64,000 nt of DNA from the NCBI RefSeq assembly GCF_018129985.1, contig NZ_JAFCKT010000003.1:124001-188000 (forward strand), written 5' to 3'. The translations under genes and the position numbers were made by a program. Below the pieces are notes generated by a model. That model was not told the DNA's origin, did not search any database, and saw only the letters and a program-made list of their open reading frames with translations. How positions within the stretch are numbered: the first letter of the stretch is position 1; every line of letters starts with the position of its first letter. The DNA is from Bradyrhizobium sp. SZCCT0148 (lineage in GTDB: Bacteria; Pseudomonadota; Alphaproteobacteria; Rhizobiales; Xanthobacteraceae). Shown in pieces: positions 1 to 7,733 of this stretch.

Positions 1-306
1 GCCGGCCCGCACCGCGCCGAAGAACGCGGCCGGGTAGGACGGCGTGTCGTCGAGGAACAGCAGCACGCGGTCGCCGCGCTTTAGGCCGAGCGATGCAAGG
101 CCGTTGCCCCAGCGGCAAGCCTCGTCGCAAAGCCCGGCATAGGTCCGCGTGCCCGCCGGCCCCATGAGCGCGACCCTGTCGCCCCGGCCTTTGGCGATAT
201 TGTCGAACAGCACGCGGCTGGCGTTGTAGAATTTTGGAACGGCAAAGCCGATCTCGCGCGCGCCCTCGCTGTCGGCGGGCACCTGGTCGGAAGTCTCGTT
301 GCTCAT
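1..306 (-). CDS. Aromatic-acid CoA ligase, N-terminal fragment
   Basis: This is the first 102 codons of a minus-strand gene cut by the window edge. The visible protein has the N-terminal layout of benzoate-CoA ligase family (AMP-forming) enzymes: a short leader, a FYNASRVLFDN-like stretch, the segment RVALMGPAGTRTYAGL, and the helix and strand GLKRGDRVLLFLDDTPSYPAAFFGAVRAG. The AMP-binding loop and active-site motifs lie outside the window, so the substrate cannot be read. Its ATG overlaps the stop codon of the upstream monooxygenase gene (ATGA), so the two are co-translated. The pairing suggests activation of an aromatic acid such as salicylate, anthranilate or hydroxybenzoate to a CoA thioester that the monooxygenase then attacks. 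Family placement is likely; the substrate is inference. Confidence 0.75.
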   Translation of the reverse strand, partial: MSNETSDQVPADSEGAREIGFAVPKFYNASRVLFDNIAKGRGDRVALMGPAGTRTYAGLCDEACRWGNGLASLGLKRGDRVLLFLDDTPSYPAAFFGAVRAG

Positions 307-1442
307 GCCTCGTTCCCGCCGTTCCTGGCAGCCTCGTAACGCGCCATGAAGGCCGGCGACATGTGGCGCAGGCGTGCATCGTCGATGCGGCCGGAGCGGG
401 TGATGTAGCTATAGGCGAAGTCCATCAGGCCTTGCTGCATGTGCTGGGCAAATTGCTCATACCAGAAGGCGCTGGTGCGCGCCGCGTTGACCAGCTTCTG
501 CACCACCGGCTTGCGCGCCGCCTGGTAGCGATGCAGTGCGGTCGACAGATGCGCATCCGATTCCAGCGCCTTGACCAGCGCGATGGCGTCCTCGATCGCG
601 AGCCGCGTGCCCGAGCCGATCGAGAAATGCGCGGAATGCAGGGCGTCGCCGATCAGCACCATGTTCTTGAACGACCAATGCTCATTCCAAATCCAGGGGA
701 AATTGCGCCAGACCGATTTGTTGGAGACGAGGCAATGGCCGCCGAGCGTGTCCGCGAACACCTCTTCGCAGACGCCCTTGGACTGCTCGACGTCCTTGTA
801 GGCGAAACCATAGGCCTGCCAGGTCGCGTGGTCGCATTCGACCAGGAAGGTGCTCATGGCCGGCGAGTAGCGATAGTGATGGGCGTTGAAGGCGCCGCGA
901 TCGGTCTTCACGAAGGTCTGCGACAGCGTGTCGAACCGCTTCGAGGTGCCGTACCAGACGAACTTGTTGGAGGAGTAGGACAGCGAGGTGCCGAAATCAC
1001 CTTCGAAGCTGCGACGGACCAGCGAGTTGAGCCCGTCCGCGGCAACGATCAGGTCGTATCCGTGGAGTTGGTCGACGGCCTGAATCTGCGTATCGAAGCG
1101 CGGTGTGACGCCGACGTCCAGCGCGCGCTGCTGCAGGAATCGCAGCAGCTCGAGCCGCCCGATCGAGGAGAAGCCGACTCCGTCGATGGCGACGCTGTCG
1201 CCGCCGAGGTTCAGCGTGATGTTCTCCCAGCTCTCCATGTGCGGCGCAATCGCGTCGACCGTCTCGGGGTCGTCGGCGCGCAGGAATTCCAGCGCCTGGT
1301 CGGAGAACACGACGCCAAAGCCCCAGGTCGCGTCGGCCGGGTTCTGTTCGAACAGGTCGACCTGATCCTCGGGATGTCGCTTCTTCCAGAGATAGGCGAA
1401 ATAGAGCCCACCGGGCCCCCCGCCAATCACGGCGATCCGCAC
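303..1442 (-). CDS. FAD-dependent monooxygenase, salicylyl-CoA/anthraniloyl-CoA hydroxylase type
   Basis: A 379-residue single-component flavoprotein hydroxylase. The FAD-binding Rossmann motif is at the N terminus (IGGGPGGLYFAYL), and the second FAD motif (GDALHSAHFSIGSGTRLA) is near residue 270; the extra residues after GDA are typical of the salicylyl-CoA 5-hydroxylase group and of the N-terminal half of anthraniloyl-CoA monooxygenase. The C-terminal old-yellow-enzyme half of the ~770-residue anthraniloyl-CoA enzyme is absent. The start is GTG at 1442, chosen because GGGAGG lies six bases upstream. The stop overlaps the start of the CoA ligase gene. It probably hydroxylates an aromatic acyl-CoA with NAD(P)H and O2 in the cytoplasm. 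The exact substrate is not visible. Confidence 0.8.
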   Translation of the reverse strand: MRIAVIGGGPGGLYFAYLWKKRHPEDQVDLFEQNPADATWGFGVVFSDQALEFLRADDPETVDAIAPHMESWENITLNLGGDSVAIDGVGFSSIGRLELLRFLQQRALDVGVTPRFDTQIQAVDQLHGYDLIVAADGLNSLVRRSFEGDFGTSLSYSSNKFVWYGTSKRFDTLSQTFVKTDRGAFNAHHYRYSPAMSTFLVECDHATWQAYGFAYKDVEQSKGVCEEVFADTLGGHCLVSNKSVWRNFPWIWNEHWSFKNMVLIGDALHSAHFSIGSGTRLAIEDAIALVKALESDAHLSTALHRYQAARKPVVQKLVNAARTSAFWYEQFAQHMQQGLMDFAYSYITRSGRIDDARLRHMSPAFMARYEAARNGGNEA

Positions 1443-1461
1443 TTCTGCCTCCCTAATTGAC

Positions 1462-1469
1462 AGTATACT
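1462..1469. promoter_or_regulatory. AGTATACT dyad upstream of the aromatic acyl-CoA operon
   Basis: A perfect 8-base palindrome, AGTATACT, sits about 20 bases upstream of the GTG of the FAD monooxygenase gene, next to a further AGTA half (1471-1474 read on the minus strand). Small AT-rich dyads in this position are common sites for MarR- or TetR-type repressors of aromatic-acid operons. No regulator gene is visible in the window, so the assignment is inference. Confidence 0.35.
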
Positions 1470-1632
1470 TACTATCTAGAGGTAGACTAATGTGCTCCAG
1501 CGGCCCGCGCCAGCGGAATTATCGGCCGAGCGCAGGCGCGCCGCAGCTCATCTTCGGGCGCTCAGGTCGCGCGCGCCCGACGCCATCAGGTCCGAATCAT
1601 AGCCAAACCGCGCCGGCTTGGCTATTCGCGTG

Positions 1633-1848
1633 TCAGACGCAGCGCTTCACGTAGACGCCGTTCACCAGCACCCTGGTGCAACGGACCACCGGAACCGGCT
1701 TGCGGACCACGACGGCCGCGTTCGGTCCGGCGCAGCCGGCGCGATAGACGCCGCGGGCGCACACCACTGCATTGGCGTCGGTGGCCTCGAACGTCATGGT
1801 TGCGGCGAAGGCGAAGAGTGCAGAAGCAACGAGCAGCAATGATCGCAT
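1633..1848 (-). CDS. Small secreted cysteine-containing protein
   Basis: A 71-residue protein with a clear Sec signal peptide (MRSLLLVASALFAFAATM, cleavage likely after a residue near 26, DANA). The mature part is about 45 residues and holds four cysteines (VCARG, AGC, VRC, KRCV at the extreme C terminus), suggesting two disulfides in the periplasm or outside the cell. It has no recognisable enzymatic motif. It is flanked by the aromatic operon and a second Cys-rich secreted protein, both on the minus strand, but the gaps of over 100 bases suggest separate transcription. Function unknown; codon use and signal peptide support a real gene. Confidence 0.65.
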   Translation of the reverse strand: MRSLLLVASALFAFAATMTFEATDANAVVCARGVYRAGCAGPNAAVVVRKPVPVVRCTRVLVNGVYVKRCV

Positions 1849-1965
1849 GTTGTCCTCCCGGTGTTGCCGTCGATGAAATCGGATGTCTGCAAAGGATTTG
1901 TCGCTGCAGGCGTGCGAAAATTCATGCGCGCACGCCGCCAGATTTCGATGGAGCTGCGCGGCGCG

Positions 1966-2832
1966 TCAGCGCACCGTGAAGGCCGCCAGCACGTCCCTGC
2001 ACGCCGGTGACAGCGACGCCGCGTTGCTCGCAAGACACTGCATGATGCGGCCGGCCCCGACCTCGACGCCGGCGCAGATCGTGCGGATATCGGCGCCGCA
2101 GGCTGATCGCGCCACGAACAACTCTTCGCGCGGTCGCATTGGGCGCAGCACGAGCACGGCGGGCGCTGCGGCAGGGGCGGCCGCGGCGCCTGCAGACGGG
2201 GCTGCAGTGGCTGCCGCGCCGCCGCCGGTTGCCGCGCTGACAGCGCTTCCGCAGGCCGGCGACACCTTGGCCTTGTTCTTCTCCAGGCATTCCAGCGCAG
2301 GCGCGCCGCCCGGCGGCACGCTGGCGCAGACCTTGGGATAATCGCCCCGGCAGGCGCTCTTGATTGCGGCAAGTTGCGCGCTGCTCGGCTGCTTGGGCGC
2401 AGCAGCCTTCGGCGCCGGCGCGGCAGCCGGCTTCGCAGCGGGAGCGGATTCAACCTTCGGTGCGGCGGGTGCAGGCGCCGGCTCAGCCTTGGGAGCGGCC
2501 GTCTTGGGGGCCGCTTCCTTGGGGGCGGCTTCGGTCTTCGCCGCGGCGGGAGCGGCTTCAGTCTTCGCAGCCGCCGGCGGCGCGATCGCGCGAACCGCGG
2601 TCTGGCATCCCGACGAGAGGCTGGACATGTTCTTCTGCAAGCACTGGAACGCTTCCGTGCCGCCGGGCGTCACGCTTGAGCAGTGCGCCATGAAGTCCGA
2701 GCGGCATGCGGACCGGATGGCGCTCTTCTGCGCATCGGTCGGTGCTTGCGCGAACGCTCCTGTTGCAGTTGCGAAGAATGTCGCGGCGAGCAACGCCTTG
2801 CGCGTTGAGACTCGTTTCAACGTGTTGAACAT
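1966..2832 (-). CDS. Secreted cysteine-rich-repeat protein with Ala/Pro/Lys linker
   Basis: A 288-residue exported protein. The start is the ATG at 2832, directly before a signal peptide (RKALLAATFFATATGAFAQ) and preceded by AGGAA; the longer upstream reading frame is not used. The mature protein holds three copies of one ~45-residue repeat of the type A-C-R-x-D-[FY]-x3-C-...-C-L-x2-[NK]-...-L-S-x-[GA]-C, with four cysteines each (Pfam cysteine-rich repeat class). Repeats 1 and 2 are joined by a ~70-residue low-complexity linker of repeated KTEAAPAA/PKAAAPK units; repeats 2 and 3 by an Ala-rich linker. The linker may span or bind the cell wall. Role unknown; other rhizobial homologues are annotated only by the repeat. 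Confidence 0.8.
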   Translation of the reverse strand: MFNTLKRVSTRKALLAATFFATATGAFAQAPTDAQKSAIRSACRSDFMAHCSSVTPGGTEAFQCLQKNMSSLSSGCQTAVRAIAPPAAAKTEAAPAAAKTEAAPKEAAPKTAAPKAEPAPAPAAPKVESAPAAKPAAAPAPKAAAPKQPSSAQLAAIKSACRGDYPKVCASVPPGGAPALECLEKNKAKVSPACGSAVSAATGGGAAATAAPSAGAAAAPAAAPAVLVLRPMRPREELFVARSACGADIRTICAGVEVGAGRIMQCLASNAASLSPACRDVLAAFTVR

Positions 2833-2989
2833 CTGAAGAAATTCCTGCCCTGTCGATATCGGTCGATGCTTAATCAAAGTCGCGCAATCACAATCGCTCG
2901 CGAGTGATGCCTCGCAAGCGATATCATTGGCCGCTTCAGCCGCTACCGCAAGTAGATTATGCCGGCGTCGATGCGAGGCGCCGAAATCG

Positions 2990-3991
2990 TCAGAGCCTGA
3001 CCATCCGCTTGCCCCGGTTCTCGCCCGCAAGCAAACCGATCAGCGCCTTCGGCGTGTTTTCAAGGCCGTCGATGATGTCTTCCTGCACCTTCAATCTGCC
3101 GGATTTGACCCAGGCCTGAAGATCGGCCAGTGCGCGCTGGCTCTCCTTCATGTAGTCCATCACGATGAAGCCCTGCATGACGAGCCGCTTCACCACGATC
3201 AGGCCCGGCACGCCGCGCGGTCCGTGCGCGGCAGGCACGCCGTCATATTGCGAGATCGCGCCGCAGCAGGCGATGCGCCCATAATTGTTCATCTGCGGCA
3301 GGCAGGCTTCGAGAATGTCGCCGCCGACATTGTCGAAATAGACGTCGATGCCTTTTGGCGCCGCCGCGCGCAGCGCCTTGAAGACCGCGCCGTCCTTGTA
3401 GTCGACGGCGGCGTCGAAGCCGAGCTCGGAGGTCAGCCAGCTGCACTTGTCCGCGCCGCCGGCGATGCCGACCACGCGGCATCCTTTGATCTTTGCGATC
3501 TGCCCGACGATCGATCCGACCGAGCCGGCGGCCGCGGACACCACGACCGTCTCGCCGTCTTTCGGCTTGCCGATGTCCAGCAGGCCGAAATAGGCGGTGA
3601 GGCCGGCGATGCCGAACACGCTGAGCAAATGTGTCATCGGCTCGAGCTTCGGCATCTTGGTGAGATGCTTTGCGGGCACCGCGGCAAATTCCTGCCAGCC
3701 GGTGTCACCGAACACGATGTCGCCCGCCGCCAACCCTTCGGCCTTCGAGCTGACGACCTCGGCAATAGCGCCTCCGGCCATCACGCTGTTCGCTTCGACG
3801 GCGGAGCGATAGGTCGCGCCGTGCATCCAGGCGCGGTTGGCGGCGTCGAGCGAAATGTATCGCACGCGCAGCAGGACTTCGCCGTCCTTCGGCGCCGGCA
3901 CTGCGCCTTCCACCATCTTGAAATGTTCGGGGCCAAGCTTGCCGCTGGGTTTTTCGACCAGCAAAATCTGGCGATTGACGTTGCCGCTCAT
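2990..3991 (-). CDS. NADP-dependent medium-chain oxidoreductase (CurA/PTGR-like)
   Basis: A 333-residue zinc-independent member of the medium-chain dehydrogenase/reductase superfamily. The N-terminal GroES-like domain covers about residues 1-130, followed by the cofactor domain with the glycine-rich NADP motif SAAAGSVGSIVGQIAKIKG near residue 150 and the family-typical FDNVGGDILEACLPQMN near 215. It has no zinc-binding cysteines. Relatives (E. coli CurA, plant and mammalian prostaglandin reductases) reduce the double bond of alpha,beta-unsaturated ketones and aldehydes with NADPH, so it probably detoxifies enones. It stands alone, minus strand, divergent from the symporter at 4202. Confidence 0.85.
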   Translation of the reverse strand: MSGNVNRQILLVEKPSGKLGPEHFKMVEGAVPAPKDGEVLLRVRYISLDAANRAWMHGATYRSAVEANSVMAGGAIAEVVSSKAEGLAAGDIVFGDTGWQEFAAVPAKHLTKMPKLEPMTHLLSVFGIAGLTAYFGLLDIGKPKDGETVVVSAAAGSVGSIVGQIAKIKGCRVVGIAGGADKCSWLTSELGFDAAVDYKDGAVFKALRAAAPKGIDVYFDNVGGDILEACLPQMNNYGRIACCGAISQYDGVPAAHGPRGVPGLIVVKRLVMQGFIVMDYMKESQRALADLQAWVKSGRLKVQEDIIDGLENTPKALIGLLAGENRGKRMVRL

Positions 3992-4201
3992 GGCGTTCCC
4001 TTTTGATTGTCTTGACGATTATTGAAGCAGCTGCCGCAAACAAAACGTGCAAGCCGCATGCGTTGTGCGCTGCGCGAAGGCTAGAGCGCGGCGTTCCATT
4101 TCACAACGGGAACATCCTGAAAACACGATCACACGCAAAGCGTGTTGCGTCGCTGTGACATCTGCGACATCATGAAGCGCCGGTGTACGTGGGGGTAAGC
4201 G

Positions 4202-5500
4202 ATGTCGAACAGGTTTACGCAATACATTCTGGCGGCGATGGTGCTTGGCATCGTCATGGGGACGGCGATCTACAACTTCCTGCCGGATACCCGCGGCGAG
4301 TGGGCCTCTGCCATCAACCTTATCGCCATGATGTTCCTGCGCCTGATCAAGATGATCATCGCGCCGCTGGTGTTCGCGACCCTGGTCGGCGGCATTGCCC
4401 ATATGGGATCGGGCTCCAAGCTCGGCCGCATCTTCGCCAAGACCATGGGCTGGTTCATCAGCGCCTCCTTCATCTCGCTGCTGCTGGGCCTCATCATGGT
4501 CAATCTGCTGCAGCCCGGCGCGAACTTCCCCGGCACGCTGCCTGCGGCGGGCCAGTCGACCGGCCTGCCGGTGTCGGCCTTCTCGATCGAGAAATTCCTC
4601 ACCCACCTGATTCCGACCTCGATCGCCGATGCGATGGCGCAGAACGAGATCCTGCAGATCGTGATCTTCGCGGTGTTCTTCTCGGTGGCGATGGGATCGA
4701 TGCCGGAGCGCTCCAAGCCGATCCTGGCGATGATCGACGATATCGGCCACATCATGCTGAAGGTGACGAGCTACGTGATGCTGTTCGCCCCGCTCGCGGT
4801 CTGGGCCGCCATCACCGCGACGGTGGCCAAGAACGGCCTCGCCGTGCTCTGGAAGCTCGTCGTCTTCATGGGCGGCTTCTATCTCTCGCTGATGATTCTG
4901 TGGGCCATCCTGGTCATCGTCGGCTTCATCGTAATCGGGCCGCGCTACAGCCATCTGCTGAAGCTGGTCCGCGAACCCCTGATGATCGCGTTCTCGACCG
5001 CGAGCTCGGAGGCGGCCTATCCGAAGACGCTGGAGGCGCTCAACCGCTTCGGTGCCTCCTCGCGGATCTCGAGCTTCGTGCTGCCGCTCGGCTATTCCTT
5101 CAACCTCGACGGCACCATGATGTACTGCACGTTCGCGGCAGTCTTCATCGCGCAGAGCTACCACATCGACATGCCGCTCGGCACCCAGCTCGCGATGCTG
5201 GCGACGCTGATGATCACCTCGAAGGGCGTCGCCGGCGTGCCGCGCGCCTCGCTCGTGGTGATCGCCTCGACGCTGGCGCAATTCAACATCCCCGAGGCGG
5301 GTCTGTTGATGATCATGGGCATCGACACCTTCCTCGACATGGGCCGCAGCGCCACCAACGTGATCGGCAACACGCTGGCGACGTCCGTCGTGGCCAAGTG
5401 GGAAGGCGAACTCGGGCCGGAGCATGCCATGGGACCCGGCGACGCCGTGCCTGACGACATGATTCCCGGCGAGGTCCCCGCGATGGCCGGCCATGGGTAG
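4202..5500 (+). CDS. Dicarboxylate/amino acid:cation symporter (DAACS family)
   Basis: A 432-residue inner-membrane carrier of the GltP/DctA family. The N terminus starts in a membrane helix (TQYILAAMVLGIVMGTAIY); the pattern MMFLRLIKMIIAPLVFATLVGG marks helix 2. The serine-rich re-entrant hairpin 1 appears as STASSEAAYPKTLEAL near residue 265, and the helix 7 signature GYSFNLDGTMMY near 300 carries the cation- and substrate-binding Asn and Asp. The ATG has a GGGGG tract a few bases upstream. It is followed after nine bases by a periplasmic binding protein gene. It takes up glutamate, aspartate or C4-dicarboxylates with H+ or Na+; the exact substrate cannot be decided. Confidence 0.9.
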   Translation: MSNRFTQYILAAMVLGIVMGTAIYNFLPDTRGEWASAINLIAMMFLRLIKMIIAPLVFATLVGGIAHMGSGSKLGRIFAKTMGWFISASFISLLLGLIMVNLLQPGANFPGTLPAAGQSTGLPVSAFSIEKFLTHLIPTSIADAMAQNEILQIVIFAVFFSVAMGSMPERSKPILAMIDDIGHIMLKVTSYVMLFAPLAVWAAITATVAKNGLAVLWKLVVFMGGFYLSLMILWAILVIVGFIVIGPRYSHLLKLVREPLMIAFSTASSEAAYPKTLEALNRFGASSRISSFVLPLGYSFNLDGTMMYCTFAAVFIAQSYHIDMPLGTQLAMLATLMITSKGVAGVPRASLVVIASTLAQFNIPEAGLLMIMGIDTFLDMGRSATNVIGNTLATSVVAKWEGELGPEHAMGPGDAVPDDMIPGEVPAMAGHG

Positions 5501-5509
5501 GAGCGAACC

Positions 5510-6451
5510 ATGGGCCAGATCTCGGCGAGGTCTCTGACCTCAGGCGGCCTGCTACTTGCGGCATCGTTGCTCGCGACCTCCTTGTTCGCGGCCTCGGCCG
5601 TCGCGCAGACGGCTGGCGAAGGGCTCAGCCCGACGCTGGCGGCCGTCAAGAAAGCGCACACCGTGCGGCTCGGCTATCGCGAGAGCTCGCCGCCGTTTTC
5701 CTTCCTCGACCAGTCGGGCCGCCCGATCGGCTACAGCCTCGAGCTCTGCGAGGCCATCGTCGAGGAGGTCGGCGTCGAGGTCGATGATCCCAACCTGAAG
5801 ATCGACTACGTGAAGGTCACCTCGGACGACCGCATCGATGCCGTGCTCCAGAACAAGATCGACCTGGAATGCGGCTCGACCACGGCCAATGCCGAGCGCG
5901 GCAAGCGCGTCGCGTTCTCGCCGCTGATGTTCGTCGCCGGCACCAAGCTGATGGTGCCGAAGGCGTCCAGCGTTCAGTCGCTGACCGATCTGAAGGGCAA
6001 GACCATCGTGGTGACGAAGGGCACCACGAACGAGCAGGCGATCCAGGCGGCGGAGAAGAAGTTCACGCTGGGCCTCAACATCGTCACCTCTCCCGACCAC
6101 GAGCAATCCTATCAGATGCTCTCCGACGGCAAGGCCGATGCGTTCGCGACCGACGACATCCTGCTCTTCGGCCTGATCGCGCGCCACAAGGCGCAGGACA
6201 AGTTTCGCGTCACCGGCGATTATTTGTCCTACGACCCCTACGGCATCATGTTCAGAAAGGGCGAGCCGCAGCTCGCGGCCGTGGTCGAGCGCGCCTTTCG
6301 CAAGCTCGGCTCCAACCGTGATCTCGTCCCGCTCTACAACAAATGGTTCACCGCACGGCTTCCGACCGGCGAACGTCTGAACGTGCCGATCTCGCCACAG
6401 CTGGAAGAGGCGTTTAAGGCGATGGACGATTCGGCGGGGGCGAATAATTGA
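5510..6451 (+). CDS. Periplasmic amino-acid-binding protein (SBP_bac_3, GltI-like)
   Basis: A 313-residue solute-binding protein of the polar amino acid family. An N-terminal signal peptide (LLLAASLLATSLFAASAVAQ) leads to the two-lobed fold, with the lobe-1 motif RLGYRESSPPFSFLD, the DRIDAVLQNKIDLECGSTT hinge region, and the lobe-2 segment LKGKTIVVTKGTT. It resembles glutamate/aspartate-binding proteins of ABC importers, but no permease or ATPase gene follows. Instead it lies nine bases after the symporter stop, and its Shine-Dalgarno AGGAG overlaps that stop (TAGGAG), so it is translated with the symporter. It may hand substrate to another ABC importer, act as a sensor, or serve the symporter directly. 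Confidence 0.85.
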   Translation: MGQISARSLTSGGLLLAASLLATSLFAASAVAQTAGEGLSPTLAAVKKAHTVRLGYRESSPPFSFLDQSGRPIGYSLELCEAIVEEVGVEVDDPNLKIDYVKVTSDDRIDAVLQNKIDLECGSTTANAERGKRVAFSPLMFVAGTKLMVPKASSVQSLTDLKGKTIVVTKGTTNEQAIQAAEKKFTLGLNIVTSPDHEQSYQMLSDGKADAFATDDILLFGLIARHKAQDKFRVTGDYLSYDPYGIMFRKGEPQLAAVVERAFRKLGSNRDLVPLYNKWFTARLPTGERLNVPISPQLEEAFKAMDDSAGANN

Positions 6452-6466
6452 CGGGCGGACTTGCCG

Positions 6467-6492
6467 CGCCCTCTCCCTTCATGGAGAGGGCG
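6467..6492 (+). terminator. Stem-loop between convergent genes
   Basis: A perfect 10-bp stem (CGCCCTCTCC / GGAGAGGGCG) with a six-base loop starts 16 bases after the binding-protein stop and is followed by TTT. It can end transcription from the plus strand. The CCCTCTCC...GGAGAGGG core also resembles a dispersed intergenic repeat of this group. Confidence 0.55.
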
Positions 6493-6548
6493 TTTCGCGC
6501 CGCCGTCTCCCACAAGGGGGGGCGAAGATTGGCACCGGGCACTTGGCT

Positions 6549-7352
6549 TCAACCCTCTCGAAAAACCCGGTCGAGCGCCGCGTCATACGCCGCCTGCACC
6601 AGCTCCGGATACAGCTTCCCCAGCGCCTCCATCATCACGCCGGAATTGATCTCGAGCACGCGCCACGCGCCATCCACGCGCACCACGTCGATCGACGCAA
6701 AGGCGATGCCGACGGCGCGCGCGGCATCGATCGCGAGCTTGACGCAGGCCGTGCGAACCTCGCCGTCCTCCAGCAATACCGGCTTTGCGCCGGCATCGAG
6801 ATTATGTCGCCAATCCGCTCCCCGCTGCTTGCTGTAGGCGACGAGGGGCCGCTCATCGAGCAGCACCACGCGGACCTCCTCCTCGATCGCGACATAGGGC
6901 GAGATCACGAGCCCTGTGCTCATCGAAAACACCTCGCCGGCTGCGTGGTCGAGCTCCGCCTCGGTCGTCACCTTGAACACCAAGCGCCCCGACGTTCCCT
7001 CGTTGGGCTTCACCACCACGCCTTCAGGATGGTCGTGAAGAAGCCGCGTCATCGCCTGACGCCAGCCGGCGCCAACGACGTTCTCGCCCAGCTTGGGGTT
7101 GAGGAAGAGATGATGCGACATACCGGGCACGCCCGTTAGCGCCAGCGCCTCGGATGTCGCCGATTTGTCGTTGGCGAGGCGGTGGGCAATGGCGCTGTTG
7201 AGGCCGATGTCGTAGCCGAAGGCAAAGCGCCGCTCGTCGCCCCGGCGCATGGCGATCAGCCAGCCATCGGCGCGGACGTCCACGGCGATGCCGTGCTTCG
7301 CGGCATAGCGCCTGACCGCCTGGACGAAGATCCGCTCGTCGCTGGTCGCCAT
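6549..7352 (-). CDS. RimK-like ATP-grasp ligase of unknown substrate
   Basis: A 267-residue protein with an ATP-grasp fold. Visible elements are the ATP-binding lysine strand GVVVKPNEGTSGRLVF (about residue 125), the ISPYVAIEEEVRVVLLDERPLVAYSKQRG block, and the metal-binding end AFASIDVVRVDGAWRVLEINSGVMMEAL, which gives the D...EIN pattern of carboxylate-amine ligases. The N-terminal ~70 residues match the small domain found before RimK/cyanophycin-synthetase-type grasps. The start is the ATG at 7352; a TTG further up is unlikely. It probably joins an amino acid to a carboxylate at the cost of ATP. It stands alone and is divergent from fpr. No partner gene reveals its substrate. Confidence 0.75.
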   Translation of the reverse strand: MATSDERIFVQAVRRYAAKHGIAVDVRADGWLIAMRRGDERRFAFGYDIGLNSAIAHRLANDKSATSEALALTGVPGMSHHLFLNPKLGENVVGAGWRQAMTRLLHDHPEGVVVKPNEGTSGRLVFKVTTEAELDHAAGEVFSMSTGLVISPYVAIEEEVRVVLLDERPLVAYSKQRGADWRHNLDAGAKPVLLEDGEVRTACVKLAIDAARAVGIAFASIDVVRVDGAWRVLEINSGVMMEALGKLYPELVQAAYDAALDRVFREG

Positions 7353-7439
7353 GTGTTTCTCGTGTGTCAGGCGTTCCTGGCGCCAAAAGCCGCAAAAATG
7401 CGGGAACGGCACCAAAACGGGATGAAAGTCAGAGCTATT

Positions 7440-7475
7440 CTTAATGAAATTCTCGCGAGCGCGAGGGAAATTAAG
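7440..7475. repeat. Nested inverted repeat
   Basis: Outer arms CTTAAT (7440-7445) and ATTAAG (7470-7475) flank a perfect inner dyad CTCGCG-AG-CGCGAG (7452-7465). The centres of the two dyads differ by one base. It lies 88 bases upstream of the ATP-grasp start and could be an operator or a hairpin. Confidence 0.45.
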
Positions 7476-7565
7476 TGCTGCATTGGACCGTCGCAGGGCG
7501 AAGAAATTGCACGCCTCGCGCGCCCGGCAGCAGATTCATTAACAATATGGCCAATTCCGCCGCAA

Positions 7566-7584
7566 ATGCCGGTTTGACCGGCAT
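7566..7584. repeat. ATGCCGGT/ACCGGCAT hairpin
   Basis: A perfect 8-bp inverted repeat with a three-base loop (TTG), 149 bases before the fpr start. It is not followed by a T tract, so an operator or leader hairpin is more likely than a terminator. Confidence 0.45.
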
Positions 7585-7733
7585 CAATTGCCTGGGGAAC
7601 GAGGTTGATTATTGGTCTCAATGGCGTAGATCACACACGCGAAATCCTCCGCCATGGCAATGGTGTCCGCCCCGTTTCAGGGCCGGGCAACGCTTTTGCC
7701 TTAAAACCGCAATTATTCGGAATATCGAAAATC

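Larger units (their letters stand above)
7353..7733. other. Divergent intergenic region with two dyads
   Basis: This 381-base region separates the ATP-grasp gene from fpr. It is less GC-rich than its surroundings and holds two dyad structures listed separately, but no convincing open reading frame. The promoters of both genes should lie here; I could not assign -35/-10 boxes with confidence. Confidence 0.6.

Noticed and set aside
4131..4145. Small hairpin ACACGC-AAA-GCGTGT before the symporter
   Set aside because: A six-base stem without T tract or repetition; could be chance in this composition, so not listed as a site.
4019..5494. A 491-codon minus-strand frame over the symporter
   Set aside because: Shadow of the DAACS gene; the His/Arg/Asp-rich product shows no fold.
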